Of a stretch of DNA of 64,000 bases, positions 1-8,394 are shown piece by piece (positions within the stretch are counted from its first letter, which is position 1; every line of letters begins with the position of its first letter). The notes beneath the pieces were generated by a model. That model had not been told where the DNA came from. It saw nothing but the letters and a program-made list of their open reading frames with translations, and did not search any database. The DNA lies in NCBI RefSeq assembly GCF_016907535.1, contig NZ_JAFBCF010000001.1, positions 3,906,001 to 3,970,000 of the forward strand, in the 5' to 3' direction. The DNA comes from Microlunatus panaciterrae (GTDB taxonomy: Bacteria; Actinomycetota; Actinomycetes; Propionibacteriales; Propionibacteriaceae). A program made the translations under genes and the position numbers.

Positions 1-899
1 AGCTCAGCCCGCCACTCGTGCAGCCGCGCCACGTCCTCGTTGGGGATCAGGCCGCGGTTGTCCGGGGGAGCATTGAGCAGCAGGTTGGCGCCCATCCCGA
101 CCGAGTGGTAGTAGATCGACAGCAGGTGGTCCAGCTCCTTGGGCTCGTCGTGCTCGGCCCAGAACCAACCGCGTCGCAGTGATACGTCACACTCGGGCGG
201 CAGGTAGAGGGCGGTATCCAGGCTCACGGTCTCGACGGTGTACTGGCTGAAGTCCGTCCGGTCGACCACGTAGCGGACCGGGTCAGCCGCGAGTCCATCC
301 TCGTTGCCCACCCAGCGGATCGTGGGCCGACCCATGTTGAACACCATTGCCTGTGGTTGCAGCTCGTCGATGAGCGCCGAGATCGCCGACCAGTCGTACT
401 CGCGGCCCTGGGACCCGGCGCCGTCGAACCACAGCTCGACGAGTGGTCCGTAGTTGCTGCAGAGCTCGCGCAGCTGGGCCAGATAGAACCGGTCGTACGC
501 CTCGGCGTCCGGGTAGCACTCCGCGTTGCGGTCCCAGGGCGACAGGTAGAGGCCCAGCGGGAGCTGCTCGGCGGCACAGGCCTCGGCGACCTCGCGCACG
601 ACGTCGCCTTGGCCGTCTCGCCAGGGCGACGAGGCGACCGAGTAGTCGGTGGTGGCGGTCGGCCACAGGCAGAAGCCGTCGTGATGCTTGGCCGTCAGGA
701 TGAAATAGCGCGCTCCCGCCTCGCGTGCGGTGCGTACCCACTGCCGGGCGTCCAGCTCCACTGGGTCGAACGATGATGCGGGCAGGGTGCCGTCGCTCCA
801 CTCCAGGCCATGGAAGGTGTTGAGGCCGAAGTGGCAGAAGAAGCCGAGCTCGAGCTGTTGCCAGGCCAGCTGGCCGGCGGACGGGGCGATCAAGGTCAC
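1..899 (-). CDS. alpha-L-fucosidase (GH29), 3' end outside window
   Basis: Glycoside hydrolase that releases terminal L-fucose from glycans. The reverse strand translates without a stop from a GTG at 899 to the window edge, so the C-terminus is missing. Visible GH29 landmarks are an N-terminal WQQLELGFFCHFGLNTF segment, the HHDGFCLW motif, and VELWFDGAG, whose Asp matches the catalytic nucleophile of the family. There is no obvious signal peptide, so the enzyme is probably cytoplasmic and acts on imported oligosaccharides. The start is uncertain: the GTG has only a weak upstream purine tract and the frame stays open a little further upstream. The next gene is divergent, about 80 bp away. The family call is firm; the exact linkage is unknown. 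Confidence 0.85.
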   Translation of the reverse strand, partial: MTLIAPSAGQLAWQQLELGFFCHFGLNTFHGLEWSDGTLPASSFDPVELDARQWVRTAREAGARYFILTAKHHDGFCLWPTATTDYSVASSPWRDGQGDVVREVAEACAAEQLPLGLYLSPWDRNAECYPDAEAYDRFYLAQLRELCSNYGPLVELWFDGAGSQGREYDWSAISALIDELQPQAMVFNMGRPTIRWVGNEDGLAADPVRYVVDRTDFSQYTVETVSLDTALYLPPECDVSLRRGWFWAEHDEPKELDHLLSIYYHSVGMGANLLLNAPPDNRGLIPNEDVARLHEWRAE

Positions 900-967
900 G
901 GCATCCGACCCTAGCGGACCACCTGGTGCCGGCCACGAAGACGGCCGTATCCGCAACGGGTGGGGAC

Positions 968-973
968 TACAGT
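968..973 (+). promoter_or_regulatory. -10 box TACAGT of a putative leaderless mRNA
   Basis: TACAGT is followed by exactly 7 nt and then the ATG at 981. That geometry puts the transcription start on the start codon, as in many leaderless actinobacterial genes. No Shine-Dalgarno is present. No clear -35 box is seen. Confidence 0.45.
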
Positions 974-980
974 CAGGGGC

Positions 981-1922
981 ATGGCGACGTTCCCCGATCC
1001 TCACGGCCTCGACGGCCTGCCGGATCGGGTGAGCGTCTACGAGGTCGGCGCCCGCGATGGGCTGCAGGCGGAGAGTGCCGTCGTCGCCACCGCGACCAAG
1101 ATCGAGTTCATCCAGCGGTTGGAGCGCGCCGGGCTGCGGGCCATCGAGGCGACCAGCTTCGTCTCACCTAGCTGGGTGCCCCAGCTGGCAGACGCGGCGG
1201 ACGTGCTCACAGGCCTGGAGCGACACCCGGGCGTCCGCTATCCGGTGCTCGTCCCCAACCTGCGCGGGCTGGAGCGAGCCGTCGCCGCCGGCGCCGAGGA
1301 GATCGCAGTGTTTGTCAGCGCTACCGAGGCGTTCGCCAGGGCCAACCTGGCCAGCACCCTCGACGAGGCGGTACGGACGGCTGCCGGGGTCGTGCAGCAG
1401 GCCGGGGCTGCCGGCCTCGGTGTCCGGGGCTATGTCTCGATGTGCTTCGGTGACCCCTGGGAGGGCCGGGTGGACGCTGCGGTGCCGGCCGGCGTGGCCG
1501 CCCGGCTGGTCGAGCTGGGCTGTCGGACCGTCAGTCTCGGAGACACGATCGGGGTCGCCACCCCGGGACACGTCCACGCGGTTCTCCACGCGGTGCGTGA
1601 CCAGGGCGTTGGGCTGGACCGGGTGGCCCTGCACTTCCATGACACCTACGGTCAGGCGCTGGCCAACGTTCTCGCCGGGCTGCAGGCAGGGGTGACCGAG
1701 TTCGACTCCTCTGCCGGTGGTCTGGGCGGCTGCCCGTACGCCAAGTCGGCGACCGGCAACCTGGCCACCGAGGATCTGGTCTGGATGCTGCACGGGTTGG
1801 GGATCGCCACCGGCGTCGACCTGGACCTCCTACTGCGGACCAGCGTCTGGATGGCCGACCAGCTCGGACGACCGGCGCCCTCGCGGGTGGTGGCCGCACT
1901 GGGGCGCCCGCAGGGCCTCTGA
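981..1922 (+). CDS. hydroxymethylglutaryl-CoA lyase family protein
   Basis: Member of the HMG-CoA lyase branch of the DRE-TIM metallolyases, which cleave HMG-CoA to acetoacetate and acetyl-CoA in leucine breakdown. 313 residues, usual for the family. Visible motifs are VYEVGARDGLQAE at residues 19-31 (metal-site Asp26 and Arg25), SLGDTIG near 185, HFHDTYGQA near 216 (metal-binding His pair) and the GGCPYAKSATGN loop near 250 that corresponds to the HMG-CoA lyase signature with its active-site Cys. The ATG at 981 is preferred over an upstream in-frame start because TACAGT sits 7 nt before it. No other leucine-pathway genes are visible nearby, so another 3-hydroxy-3-methylacyl-CoA substrate is possible. 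Confidence 0.85.
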   Translation: MATFPDPHGLDGLPDRVSVYEVGARDGLQAESAVVATATKIEFIQRLERAGLRAIEATSFVSPSWVPQLADAADVLTGLERHPGVRYPVLVPNLRGLERAVAAGAEEIAVFVSATEAFARANLASTLDEAVRTAAGVVQQAGAAGLGVRGYVSMCFGDPWEGRVDAAVPAGVAARLVELGCRTVSLGDTIGVATPGHVHAVLHAVRDQGVGLDRVALHFHDTYGQALANVLAGLQAGVTEFDSSAGGLGGCPYAKSATGNLATEDLVWMLHGLGIATGVDLDLLLRTSVWMADQLGRPAPSRVVAALGRPQGL

Positions 1923-2001
1923 AGGCCCTCCGTCCGGTCCCTGCCGGTGCGCTAGGTTCGTCGGAGGACCAGTTCGTCGGACGATCAGGGAGAGGAGGCC
2001 G

Positions 2002-2931
2002 ATGGCCGACTACGAAGACTTCGACATCGACCGGAGCACCGCCGAAGCCTGGAACGAGTTCCAGCGTCGGTTGAGCGAGGTGATCTCGGTGATCGACGAC
2101 TCGGGTGATCTCGTGATCGGCACCGAGTCCGAGAGCAACGATGCCGGCCCGTTCGTGACCTTCAGCTCGCCCGAGCGGGACCTGATCCGGAGTGAGGCTG
2201 CCAGCAACGCGGCGCTCGGCGAGAGCTTCCAGCTCACCCCCGCGCAGTTGCAGAGCATGGAACAGCTCGGCTGGTGCCCACCGACCAGCGAGGGCGCCCG
2301 GCCGAGCGCCAACTTCTGGGTCGAGCATGCCCAGGAGGACTCCGACCGCATCAGTGAGCTAGCCGTGGCTGCTCTGCGTGACGTCTACGGCGTGCAGCAC
2401 CCGGTCTTCCTGGCCCCGGACCAGTTGGCGGAGATTCTGCAGCCGAAGCCCGACCCGTTGACCGACGCGTCCGACCTGGCGGCCTGCGATGCACTGGCAA
2501 CCGTGCCCGGCAGCCAGGAGCACCTGAATTCCCTGGTCGACGAGGAGCTGTCCGAGATGTTCGGACACCGGCCGATCAGGGACACCGAGGGTGATGTGGC
2601 GATCCGGGTCGGCTCCACCATGCTGTTCCTGCGCACCGCCTCCGATGCCCGGGAGATCATCATCTTCGCCACTGTGGTGCATGACGTGGAGGGCCGTTCG
2701 CGCGCGACCGAGGTGCTCAACGACCTCAACGTCGACGCGCGGTGGGTGAAGTTCCAGCTGATCCGCGACCGGGTGTTCGTCACGTTGTCGGTGCCCGCCC
2801 GACCGTTCGTCCCGGCTCACCTGCAGCAGGCGGTGCGGATCATGTCCGACGTCGCCGACGGCATCGACGATGAACTGGCGGCCAAGCTGCACGGTCGCAC
2901 CACCTTCGACGACGACGGCCCGGTGGCCTGA
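2002..2931 (+). CDS. YbjN / TY-chaperone-like protein (hypothetical)
   Basis: 309-residue soluble protein preceded by a good Shine-Dalgarno (GAGAGGAGG, about 5 nt before the ATG). It resembles actinobacterial proteins annotated as T3SS-chaperone/YbjN-like (TY-Chap). The middle carries LTPAQLQSMEQLGWCPP, a conserved block of that group, and the last ~120 residues have the alternating pattern of the YbjN fold (VAIRVGSTMLFLRTASD, then ARWVKFQLIRDRVFVTLSVPA). No catalytic motif or membrane segment is seen. The function is unknown; peptide binding is only suggested by fold. It lies between the lyase and the phosphoketolase but is separated from the latter by a promoter-like gap. Confidence 0.65.
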   Translation: MADYEDFDIDRSTAEAWNEFQRRLSEVISVIDDSGDLVIGTESESNDAGPFVTFSSPERDLIRSEAASNAALGESFQLTPAQLQSMEQLGWCPPTSEGARPSANFWVEHAQEDSDRISELAVAALRDVYGVQHPVFLAPDQLAEILQPKPDPLTDASDLAACDALATVPGSQEHLNSLVDEELSEMFGHRPIRDTEGDVAIRVGSTMLFLRTASDAREIIIFATVVHDVEGRSRATEVLNDLNVDARWVKFQLIRDRVFVTLSVPARPFVPAHLQQAVRIMSDVADGIDDELAAKLHGRTTFDDDGPVA

Positions 2932-2947
2932 GAGCGGCCTGTTGGTC

Positions 2948-2961
2948 GGGACCTAGGCCTC
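2948..2961 (+). promoter_or_regulatory. degenerate DosR-type box upstream of phosphoketolase
   Basis: GGGACCTAGGCCTC keeps the left half-site GGGAC and the 14-nt length of the DosR core (GGGAC-N4-GTCCC). The right half (GCCTC) has two mismatches. It lies about 60 bp before the phosphoketolase start. Weak alone, but a perfect version is present in the same cluster at 6627-6640. Confidence 0.35.
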
Positions 2962-3022
2962 TTCCGTTCCGTGCCGGTAGAGGCAAGACTGGCCCTCCAG
3001 GACCCCTTCCGGAGGAGTGAGT

Positions 3023-5452
3023 GTGACCCCTGCGTCAACGACCAGCGGCCAGTTGGAACAGATCCTGAGCGGGCTCGGCAGTCCCACCGATGAGGAGGTG
3101 GCGACGCTCGACGCCTGGTGGCGAGCGTGCAACTACCTGACGATCGGTCAGATCTACCTCAAGGACAACGCCCTGCTCAAGCGGCCGCTGACCCGCGACG
3201 ACATCAAGCCCCGGTTGTTGGGCCACTGGGGCACCAGTCCGGGCCTGTCCTTCATCTACGCCCACGTCTCGAGGCTCATCACGCTCACCGGCCAGCAGAC
3301 CATCTACCTCACCGGCCCCGGGCACGGCGGGCCGGCGTTGGTCGCGGCGGGCTGGCTTGAGGGCACGTACAGCGAGATCTATCCCGACGTGTCTCAGGAC
3401 GAAGCGGGCATCCACCGGCTGTTCCGGCAGTTCTCCGCCCCTGGAGGCATCCCCAGCCACGTATCCGTGACCACGCCCGGCTCCATTCACGAGGGCGGTG
3501 AGCTGGGCTACGTCCTGGTGCACGCCTTCGGGTCGGTGATGGACAACCCTGATCTGTTGTCCATCGCTGTGGTCGGCGACGGCGAGGCCGAGACCGGCCC
3601 GCTGGAGGGTTCCTGGAAGGGAATCTCCTTCATCAACCCGGCTCGGGACGGAGCAGTGCTGCCGATCCTGCACCTCAACGACGCCAAGATCGGCGGTCCG
3701 ACCGTGCTCGGTCGTAAGGATCCCGACGAGGTCCGTTCGCTGTTGACCGGGCACGGTTACCGGGTGATCGAGGTCACCGGCGACGATCTTCCGGGCATGC
3801 ACCACCGCTTCGCTGCTGCGCTGGCCGACGCGTTCGCCGACATCAACGCCATCCAGCAGTCCGCCCGCTCCAATCACTGGTCCGGGGAGCGTCCGCACTG
3901 GCCCATGATCGTGCTGCGCAGCCCCAAGGGGTGGACCGGCCCGGCCACCGTCGACGGGGTCAAGGTGACCGGTACCTTCCGTTCGCACCAGGTGCCGCTC
4001 TCCGGAGTCCGGGAGAACCCGGAGCATCTGCAGCTACTGGAGGAGTGGCTGCGTTCCTACCGACCGGAGGAGCTGTTCGACACCCACGGCCGGCCGGTGG
4101 AGAGCATCGCCGCGGCCCACCCTGAGGGGGACCTGCGGATGAGTGCCTCCCCGCACGCCAACGGTGGCCTGCTGACGCACAGTCTCGCGCTGCCGGACTT
4201 CCGGGAGTTCGCCATGGAAGTGGACCGGCCAGGAGCCGAGTTGGCCGAGTCGACTCGGCGCTGGGGGGAGCTGCTGGCCGAGGTCTACCGCCGCATGGGT
4301 GACAACTTCCGGTTGTTCTGTCCGGACGAGACCAACAGCAACCGGCTCGGTGCCGTTTTCGAGGTGTCCGACCGGGCCTTCATGGAACGCGTCGGTCCAG
4401 ATGACGTCCAGATCTCCGCCGATGGTCGCGTGATGGAGGTGCTGTCGGAGCACAACTGTCACGGCTGGCTGGAGGGCTACACCCTGACCGGCCGGCACGG
4501 CCTGTTCGCAACCTACGAGGCGTTCGCGATGGTGAGTGCCTCGCAGACAGTGCAGCACGGCAAATGGCTGGAGGAGGCCGGACGGCTATCCTGGCGAGCG
4601 AAGATCCCGAGCCTCAACGTCCTGCTCACCTCGACCTGCTGGCGCAACGACCACAACGGTTTCTCCCATCAGGGGCCGGGGCTGATCCAGACCATGCTGA
4701 CCCACCGGGGTGAGGTGGTAAGGATCTATCTGCCACCGGACGCCAACTGCCTGCTGTCGGTGGGTGACCACTGCCTGCGGTCGAAGTCCTATGTCAACCT
4801 GATCGTGATCGACAAGCAGCCGCAGCCGCAGTGGCTGGACATCGACTCAGCCATCGCCCACTGCGCGCGCGGTGCCGGCGTCTGGCCATGGGCCGGGAAC
4901 GAGAACCCCGACCGTGACCCGGATATCGTGCTGGCCTGCGCCGGCGACGTGGTCACGATGGAGACGGTCGCGGCCGCTCAGATCCTCAACGAGCGACTGC
5001 CCGACTTCCGGGTACGGGTCGTCAACGTCGTCGACCTGATGACGCTGCCGCGGCCCAAGGACCATCCGCACGGGATGTCGGAGACCTATTTCAGGGAGCT
5101 TTTCACCGACCGGGCGCACGTCATCTTCTCCTTCCACGGGTTCCCTGGCGCTATCCACCAGCTCGTCCACGGCCGTCCCGACGCCGACCGCTTCCACGTT
5201 CGAGGGTTCATCGAGCAGGGCACCACCACCACCCCGTTCGACATGACCGTCCGCAACCAGGCGTCGCGTTTCCATCTGGTGATGGATGCCCTCAACAACT
5301 CGACCCGGACACCGGCTGGGGCGACCGAGCTGCTGGCCTGGTGCCGAAGCAAGATCGCCGAGCACAACGACTATGTGGTGGAGAACCTGGAAGACCTGCC
5401 CGAGATCCGCGACTGGGTCAGCCAACGCAACGGGCAGCATCCGGAGGAGTAG
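3023..5452 (+). CDS. xfp: xylulose-5-phosphate/fructose-6-phosphate phosphoketolase
   Basis: Thiamine-diphosphate enzyme that splits xylulose 5-P and/or fructose 6-P with phosphate to acetyl-P plus glyceraldehyde 3-P or erythrose 4-P. 809 residues, full length. Both phosphoketolase signatures are present: EGGELGY near residue 157 and GDGEAETGPLEGSW near 190. The C-terminal third holds the expected KQPQPQW and pyrimidine-domain blocks (SHQGPG). GTG 3023 is chosen because GGAGGAG ends 5 nt before it; an upstream GTG at 3017 overlaps that site. The gene is followed after 11 nt by an FMN-type split-barrel gene, probably one operon. The context with DosR/DevS-like genes suggests induction at low oxygen, when acetyl-P could feed ATP synthesis (inference). 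Confidence 0.95.
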   Translation: MTPASTTSGQLEQILSGLGSPTDEEVATLDAWWRACNYLTIGQIYLKDNALLKRPLTRDDIKPRLLGHWGTSPGLSFIYAHVSRLITLTGQQTIYLTGPGHGGPALVAAGWLEGTYSEIYPDVSQDEAGIHRLFRQFSAPGGIPSHVSVTTPGSIHEGGELGYVLVHAFGSVMDNPDLLSIAVVGDGEAETGPLEGSWKGISFINPARDGAVLPILHLNDAKIGGPTVLGRKDPDEVRSLLTGHGYRVIEVTGDDLPGMHHRFAAALADAFADINAIQQSARSNHWSGERPHWPMIVLRSPKGWTGPATVDGVKVTGTFRSHQVPLSGVRENPEHLQLLEEWLRSYRPEELFDTHGRPVESIAAAHPEGDLRMSASPHANGGLLTHSLALPDFREFAMEVDRPGAELAESTRRWGELLAEVYRRMGDNFRLFCPDETNSNRLGAVFEVSDRAFMERVGPDDVQISADGRVMEVLSEHNCHGWLEGYTLTGRHGLFATYEAFAMVSASQTVQHGKWLEEAGRLSWRAKIPSLNVLLTSTCWRNDHNGFSHQGPGLIQTMLTHRGEVVRIYLPPDANCLLSVGDHCLRSKSYVNLIVIDKQPQPQWLDIDSAIAHCARGAGVWPWAGNENPDRDPDIVLACAGDVVTMETVAAAQILNERLPDFRVRVVNVVDLMTLPRPKDHPHGMSETYFRELFTDRAHVIFSFHGFPGAIHQLVHGRPDADRFHVRGFIEQGTTTTPFDMTVRNQASRFHLVMDALNNSTRTPAGATELLAWCRSKIAEHNDYVVENLEDLPEIRDWVSQRNGQHPEE

Positions 5453-5463
5453 GAGGCACAGAG

Positions 5464-5883
5464 ATGGTGGAGCGGCACGGCCGGCTCGACGAGATGGCGG
5501 TGGAGGCCTGCTGGGACCGGTTGCGGGCAGGGATTATCGGCCGGGTCTGTTGGAACACCGTGGACGGGCCCGAGCTGCTCCCGGTCAACTACGCCGTGCA
5601 CAAGGAGCACATCGTGTTCCGTACCTCGGCCTACGGCCCGTTGGCCGATCTGAAGGACCCCCGGGAGGTAGCCTTCGAGATCGATGAGTTCGACCCGGTG
5701 GAGCGCTCTGGCTGGAGCGTGCTCGTGCGTGGCAAGGCCAGGGCGGTCACCCGTCCGGACGAGCTGATCGAACTGCGTTCGGGGAGTGGACCCGAGCCAT
5801 GGGCGGCCGGTAGCCGTAATCTGGTCATCACGATCACACCACGCAAGGTGACCGGACGGGTCGTGGCCGCACATTCGACCTGA
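5464..5883 (+). CDS. pyridoxamine 5'-phosphate oxidase-family flavin split-barrel protein
   Basis: 139 residues with the compact split-barrel pattern of the Pyridox_ox_2-like family: a helix with CWDRLRAGIIGRVCW, then LLPVNYAVHKEHIVFRT, LKDPREVAFEIDEFD, GWSVLVRGKARAV and a C-terminal VITITPRKVTGR strand. These small proteins usually bind FMN or F420 and reduce small molecules; some bind haem. The substrate cannot be read from sequence. The start is supported by GGAGGAGTAGGAGG just upstream, part of which lies in the end of xfp, so translation is probably coupled. Homologues of this type are members of the mycobacterial DosR regulon, which agrees with the neighbours. Confidence 0.8.
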   Translation: MVERHGRLDEMAVEACWDRLRAGIIGRVCWNTVDGPELLPVNYAVHKEHIVFRTSAYGPLADLKDPREVAFEIDEFDPVERSGWSVLVRGKARAVTRPDELIELRSGSGPEPWAAGSRNLVITITPRKVTGRVVAAHST

Positions 5884-5916
5884 GGGGCACCGCACCGACG
5901 ACGAAACGAGAGCGCC

Positions 5917-6570
5917 ATGACTGACCCGACCGGACCGATCCGGCTGTTCCTGCTCGACGATCATGAGGTCGTCCGGCGCGGGTTGCGGGACCTCTTCGAG
6001 GCCGAGGAAGACCTGGTCGTGGTCGGCGAGAGCGGCTCGGCTGCGGAAGCAGCCCGGATCATCCCCGCACTGCGACCGGACGTGGCGGTGCTCGACGCGC
6101 GGCTGCCCGACGGCAGCGGAATCGACGTCTGCCGCACGGTCCGGTCGGCCGACCCGAGCATCAACGCGTTGATCCTCACTTCCTATGACGACGAGGACGC
6201 CCTGTTCTCCGCGATCATGGCCGGTGCGGCGGGCTACGTTCTGAAGCAGGTCCGCGGAAACGACCTGCTCAATGCCGTCCGCACCGTCGCTGCCGGCCAG
6301 TCGCTGCTCGACCCGGCCGCCACCCAGCGGGTGCTGGCTCGGCTGCGTGATGGCGTCGACGACGGACCCGACGAGCTTCGCCAGCTGACCGAGCGCGAGC
6401 GGGAGATTCTGACCTTGATCGCCGAGGGAATGACCAACCGACAGATCGGCGAACGGTTGTTCATCGCGGAGAAGACCGTCAAGAACTACGTCTCGTCGCT
6501 GTTGTCGAAGTTGGGACTGGAACGGCGTACCCAGGCGGCGGTGCTCGCCTCGAAGCTGCTCCGAGCATGA
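5917..6570 (+). CDS. DevR/DosR-like NarL-family response regulator
   Basis: 217-residue two-component regulator. The receiver domain (residues ~8-125) shows the acidic pair D14-D15, phosphoacceptor Asp60 in VAVLDARLPDGSG, a switch Thr in LILTSYDDED and the Lys in YVLKQVRG. The LuxR-type helix-turn-helix (~150-212) contains LTEREREILTLIAEG and the recognition helix EKTVKNYVSSLLSKLGLERR, nearly the same as in mycobacterial DosR. This supports recognition of GGGAC-type palindromes. Probable partner is the GAF kinase at 8395-10101. It follows the split-barrel gene by 33 bp. The family is certain; the DosR orthology is strongly suggested by the HTH and the neighbours. Confidence 0.9.
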   Translation: MTDPTGPIRLFLLDDHEVVRRGLRDLFEAEEDLVVVGESGSAAEAARIIPALRPDVAVLDARLPDGSGIDVCRTVRSADPSINALILTSYDDEDALFSAIMAGAAGYVLKQVRGNDLLNAVRTVAAGQSLLDPAATQRVLARLRDGVDDGPDELRQLTEREREILTLIAEGMTNRQIGERLFIAEKTVKNYVSSLLSKLGLERRTQAAVLASKLLRA

Positions 6571-6626
6571 TCAACTCATTAGCCTGGTGATGCCCGGTTG
6601 CAGGCCTGTTCTTGCTTGCTGGCGTG

Positions 6627-6640
6627 GGGACCTTGGTCCC
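6627..6640. promoter_or_regulatory. DosR-type operator, perfect palindrome
   Basis: GGGACCTTGGTCCC is a perfect 14-bp palindrome between the response regulator and doxX, 95 bp before the doxX start. It fits the core of the mycobacterial DosR box (GGGAC followed by four bases and GTCCC). A predicted activator site for doxX and perhaps the downstream Usp gene. Binding is inferred. Confidence 0.6.
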
Positions 6641-6735
6641 GCGCAGTCGCGACCGAAGACTCTGAGCATGGCCTGAGAACTCCGAAAGAATCGAGATGTC
6701 GGCAGAGGTCGACATCCATCCATAAGGAGTTCTTC

Positions 6736-7287
6736 ATGTCCACCGTTGAGCGTCATGCTCCAACTACCACTACCAGGACAACTGATTCACAGGCAGGTTT
6801 GTCCTCCTTCGCGCGCAAGGCGCTCGCCGTGCTGCGGCTCGCCTTCGGCTTCATGTTCCTGTGGGCATTTGTGGACAAGCTGTTCGGCTTCGGTTTCGCC
6901 ACGCCGGCGGCCAAGGCCTGGATTCGAGGTGGAGACCCCACGTACGGTTTCCTGGCCAACTCGCCCGCGGGTCCGTTCAAGGGCTTCTACAACTCCCTTG
7001 CTGGTGACTTCTGGGTAACCCCGCTGTTCATGCTGGCCCTGCTTGCCATCGGTGTCAGCCTGATCCTCGGCATCGGTCTGCGGATCACCGCCGTCGCCGG
7101 CGGCCTGCTGTACCTCATGATGTGGAGCGTCGCGCTGCCCCCGGTCACCAACCCGTTCCTCGATGATCACCTGACTGGTCTGATCACCCTGGCCGTGCTG
7201 GCTGCCACCTTCGCCGGTGACACCTGGGGTCTGGGCAGGATCTGGTCCCAGCTCGACATCGTGGACAAGCACCCGGTCCTGCGCTGA
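6736..7287 (+). CDS. DoxX family membrane protein
   Basis: 183-residue integral membrane protein. After a ~30-residue polar N-terminus there are four hydrophobic segments: VLRLAFGFMFLWAFVDKLFG, the TPLFMLALLAIGVSLILGIG region, TAVAGGLLYLMMWSVALP, and a last one around GLITLAVLAATFAGD. This is the DoxX/DoxD arrangement; family members are linked to thiosulfate-quinone oxidoreductase or redox-stress membrane complexes. The ATG at 6736 has AAGGAG 6 nt upstream. The frame opens earlier (6598) but that stretch contains the operator and no ribosome site. The perfect GGGAC palindrome upstream predicts control by the neighbouring DevR-like regulator. The biochemical role is not known. Confidence 0.85.
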   Translation: MSTVERHAPTTTTRTTDSQAGLSSFARKALAVLRLAFGFMFLWAFVDKLFGFGFATPAAKAWIRGGDPTYGFLANSPAGPFKGFYNSLAGDFWVTPLFMLALLAIGVSLILGIGLRITAVAGGLLYLMMWSVALPPVTNPFLDDHLTGLITLAVLAATFAGDTWGLGRIWSQLDIVDKHPVLR

Positions 7288-7337
7288 GTGCAGAAACCCA
7301 ACCGACACTAGCGCGAGCGATCTGAGCGGAGACTGAA

Positions 7338-8273
7338 ATGTCAACGACAGGAAGGCACCCAGCCACCATCGTGGTGGGAGTGGACGGCGGCGACGACGGC
7401 CTTCGGGCTGTGGACTACGCAGTCCGCGAGGCCGGCATACGCAAGGCCGAGCTGGTAGTCGCGCATGTGATCGATCTCAGCCCGCTGCTGGGCGCACCGG
7501 CGATGATGTATGGCGCCGATGTGCTGAAGCGGGCCGGCGAGGAAGCCGTGGATGCCGCGGTCAGACGGGTCCGGGCCACCGGCTTCCCGTCGGATCGCGT
7601 CCGCGGCGAAGTGGCCATGGGCAACGTGGGAGCCGTGCTGTGCTCGATGTCGCAGGAGGCGAGCCTGGTGGTCCTTGGCCGCCGAGACCTGAGTGGCTTC
7701 GAACGGCTGTTCGCCGGCTCGACCTGCGTGTCGGTCGGCGCTCGGGCGCACTGCCCGGTGATCGTGGTGCCGCCCGGCTGGGCACCCCTCGACCTGCTGA
7801 CCATCGGGGTCGGCATCGATGGCTCGGCCCGGTCCGAACCCGCCCTCGAGTGGGCCTTCGAGGAGGCCGATGCTCGCGGGGCGACATTGCGAGTGATCCA
7901 CGCCTGGGAGCCGCACGCACCGTTCTTGAGCGACGACAGCGAGTACGCCGAAGCGGTGAGCCGGTGGGCTCTGGACGCCGAGCTCGCGGTCGCCGAGAGC
8001 CTGGCCGGATGGCAGCAGGACTACCCGGGAGTGCACGTCGAGCGGGTGTTCAAGCGGGAGCACCCGATCAGGGCGCTGTTGTCGGAGTCTGAGCACCTCG
8101 ACCTGCTCTACGTCGGGGTACGCGGCGCCGGAGGCGTTCCCGGACTTGCTCTGGGCAGCGTCGCCCGGGGTGTGCTCGCCGGTGCATCGTGCCCCGTCTC
8201 CTTGGTTCGAAGGGGGCCGAGTTCCTCTCGACGTCGCCGTCGGGAGGAGGTCGGGGCCAGCGACCGGGGCTGA
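7338..8273 (+). CDS. tandem-domain universal stress protein (UspA family)
   Basis: 311 residues made of two Usp domains (about 9-150 and 156-295). Each starts with a hydrophobic strand plus Asp (IVVGVDGGDDG; TIGVGIDGSARSEPALEWAF). The second domain has the full ATP-loop pattern G-x2-G-x9-GS in GVRGAGGVPGLALGS. The first has GRRDLSGFERLFAGST, with Asp for the second Gly, so ATP binding may differ between halves. Tandem Usp proteins are typical DosR-regulon members in mycobacteria and are linked to persistence and growth slowing. The gene follows doxX by 50 bp with no box of its own and may be co-transcribed. Confidence 0.92.
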   Translation: MSTTGRHPATIVVGVDGGDDGLRAVDYAVREAGIRKAELVVAHVIDLSPLLGAPAMMYGADVLKRAGEEAVDAAVRRVRATGFPSDRVRGEVAMGNVGAVLCSMSQEASLVVLGRRDLSGFERLFAGSTCVSVGARAHCPVIVVPPGWAPLDLLTIGVGIDGSARSEPALEWAFEEADARGATLRVIHAWEPHAPFLSDDSEYAEAVSRWALDAELAVAESLAGWQQDYPGVHVERVFKREHPIRALLSESEHLDLLYVGVRGAGGVPGLALGSVARGVLAGASCPVSLVRRGPSSSRRRRREEVGASDRG

Positions 8274-8394
8274 ACCGGCGATCCGGGGCCACCCGGTCGA
8301 GCTGATGCTCGGTCGGGTGGTCCTTACACGCCCGGGGCGGCGAAAAGTTGGCGGCGACGGAGAAAGATGCAGCGCGTGCAGGCAAGATAGGCCC

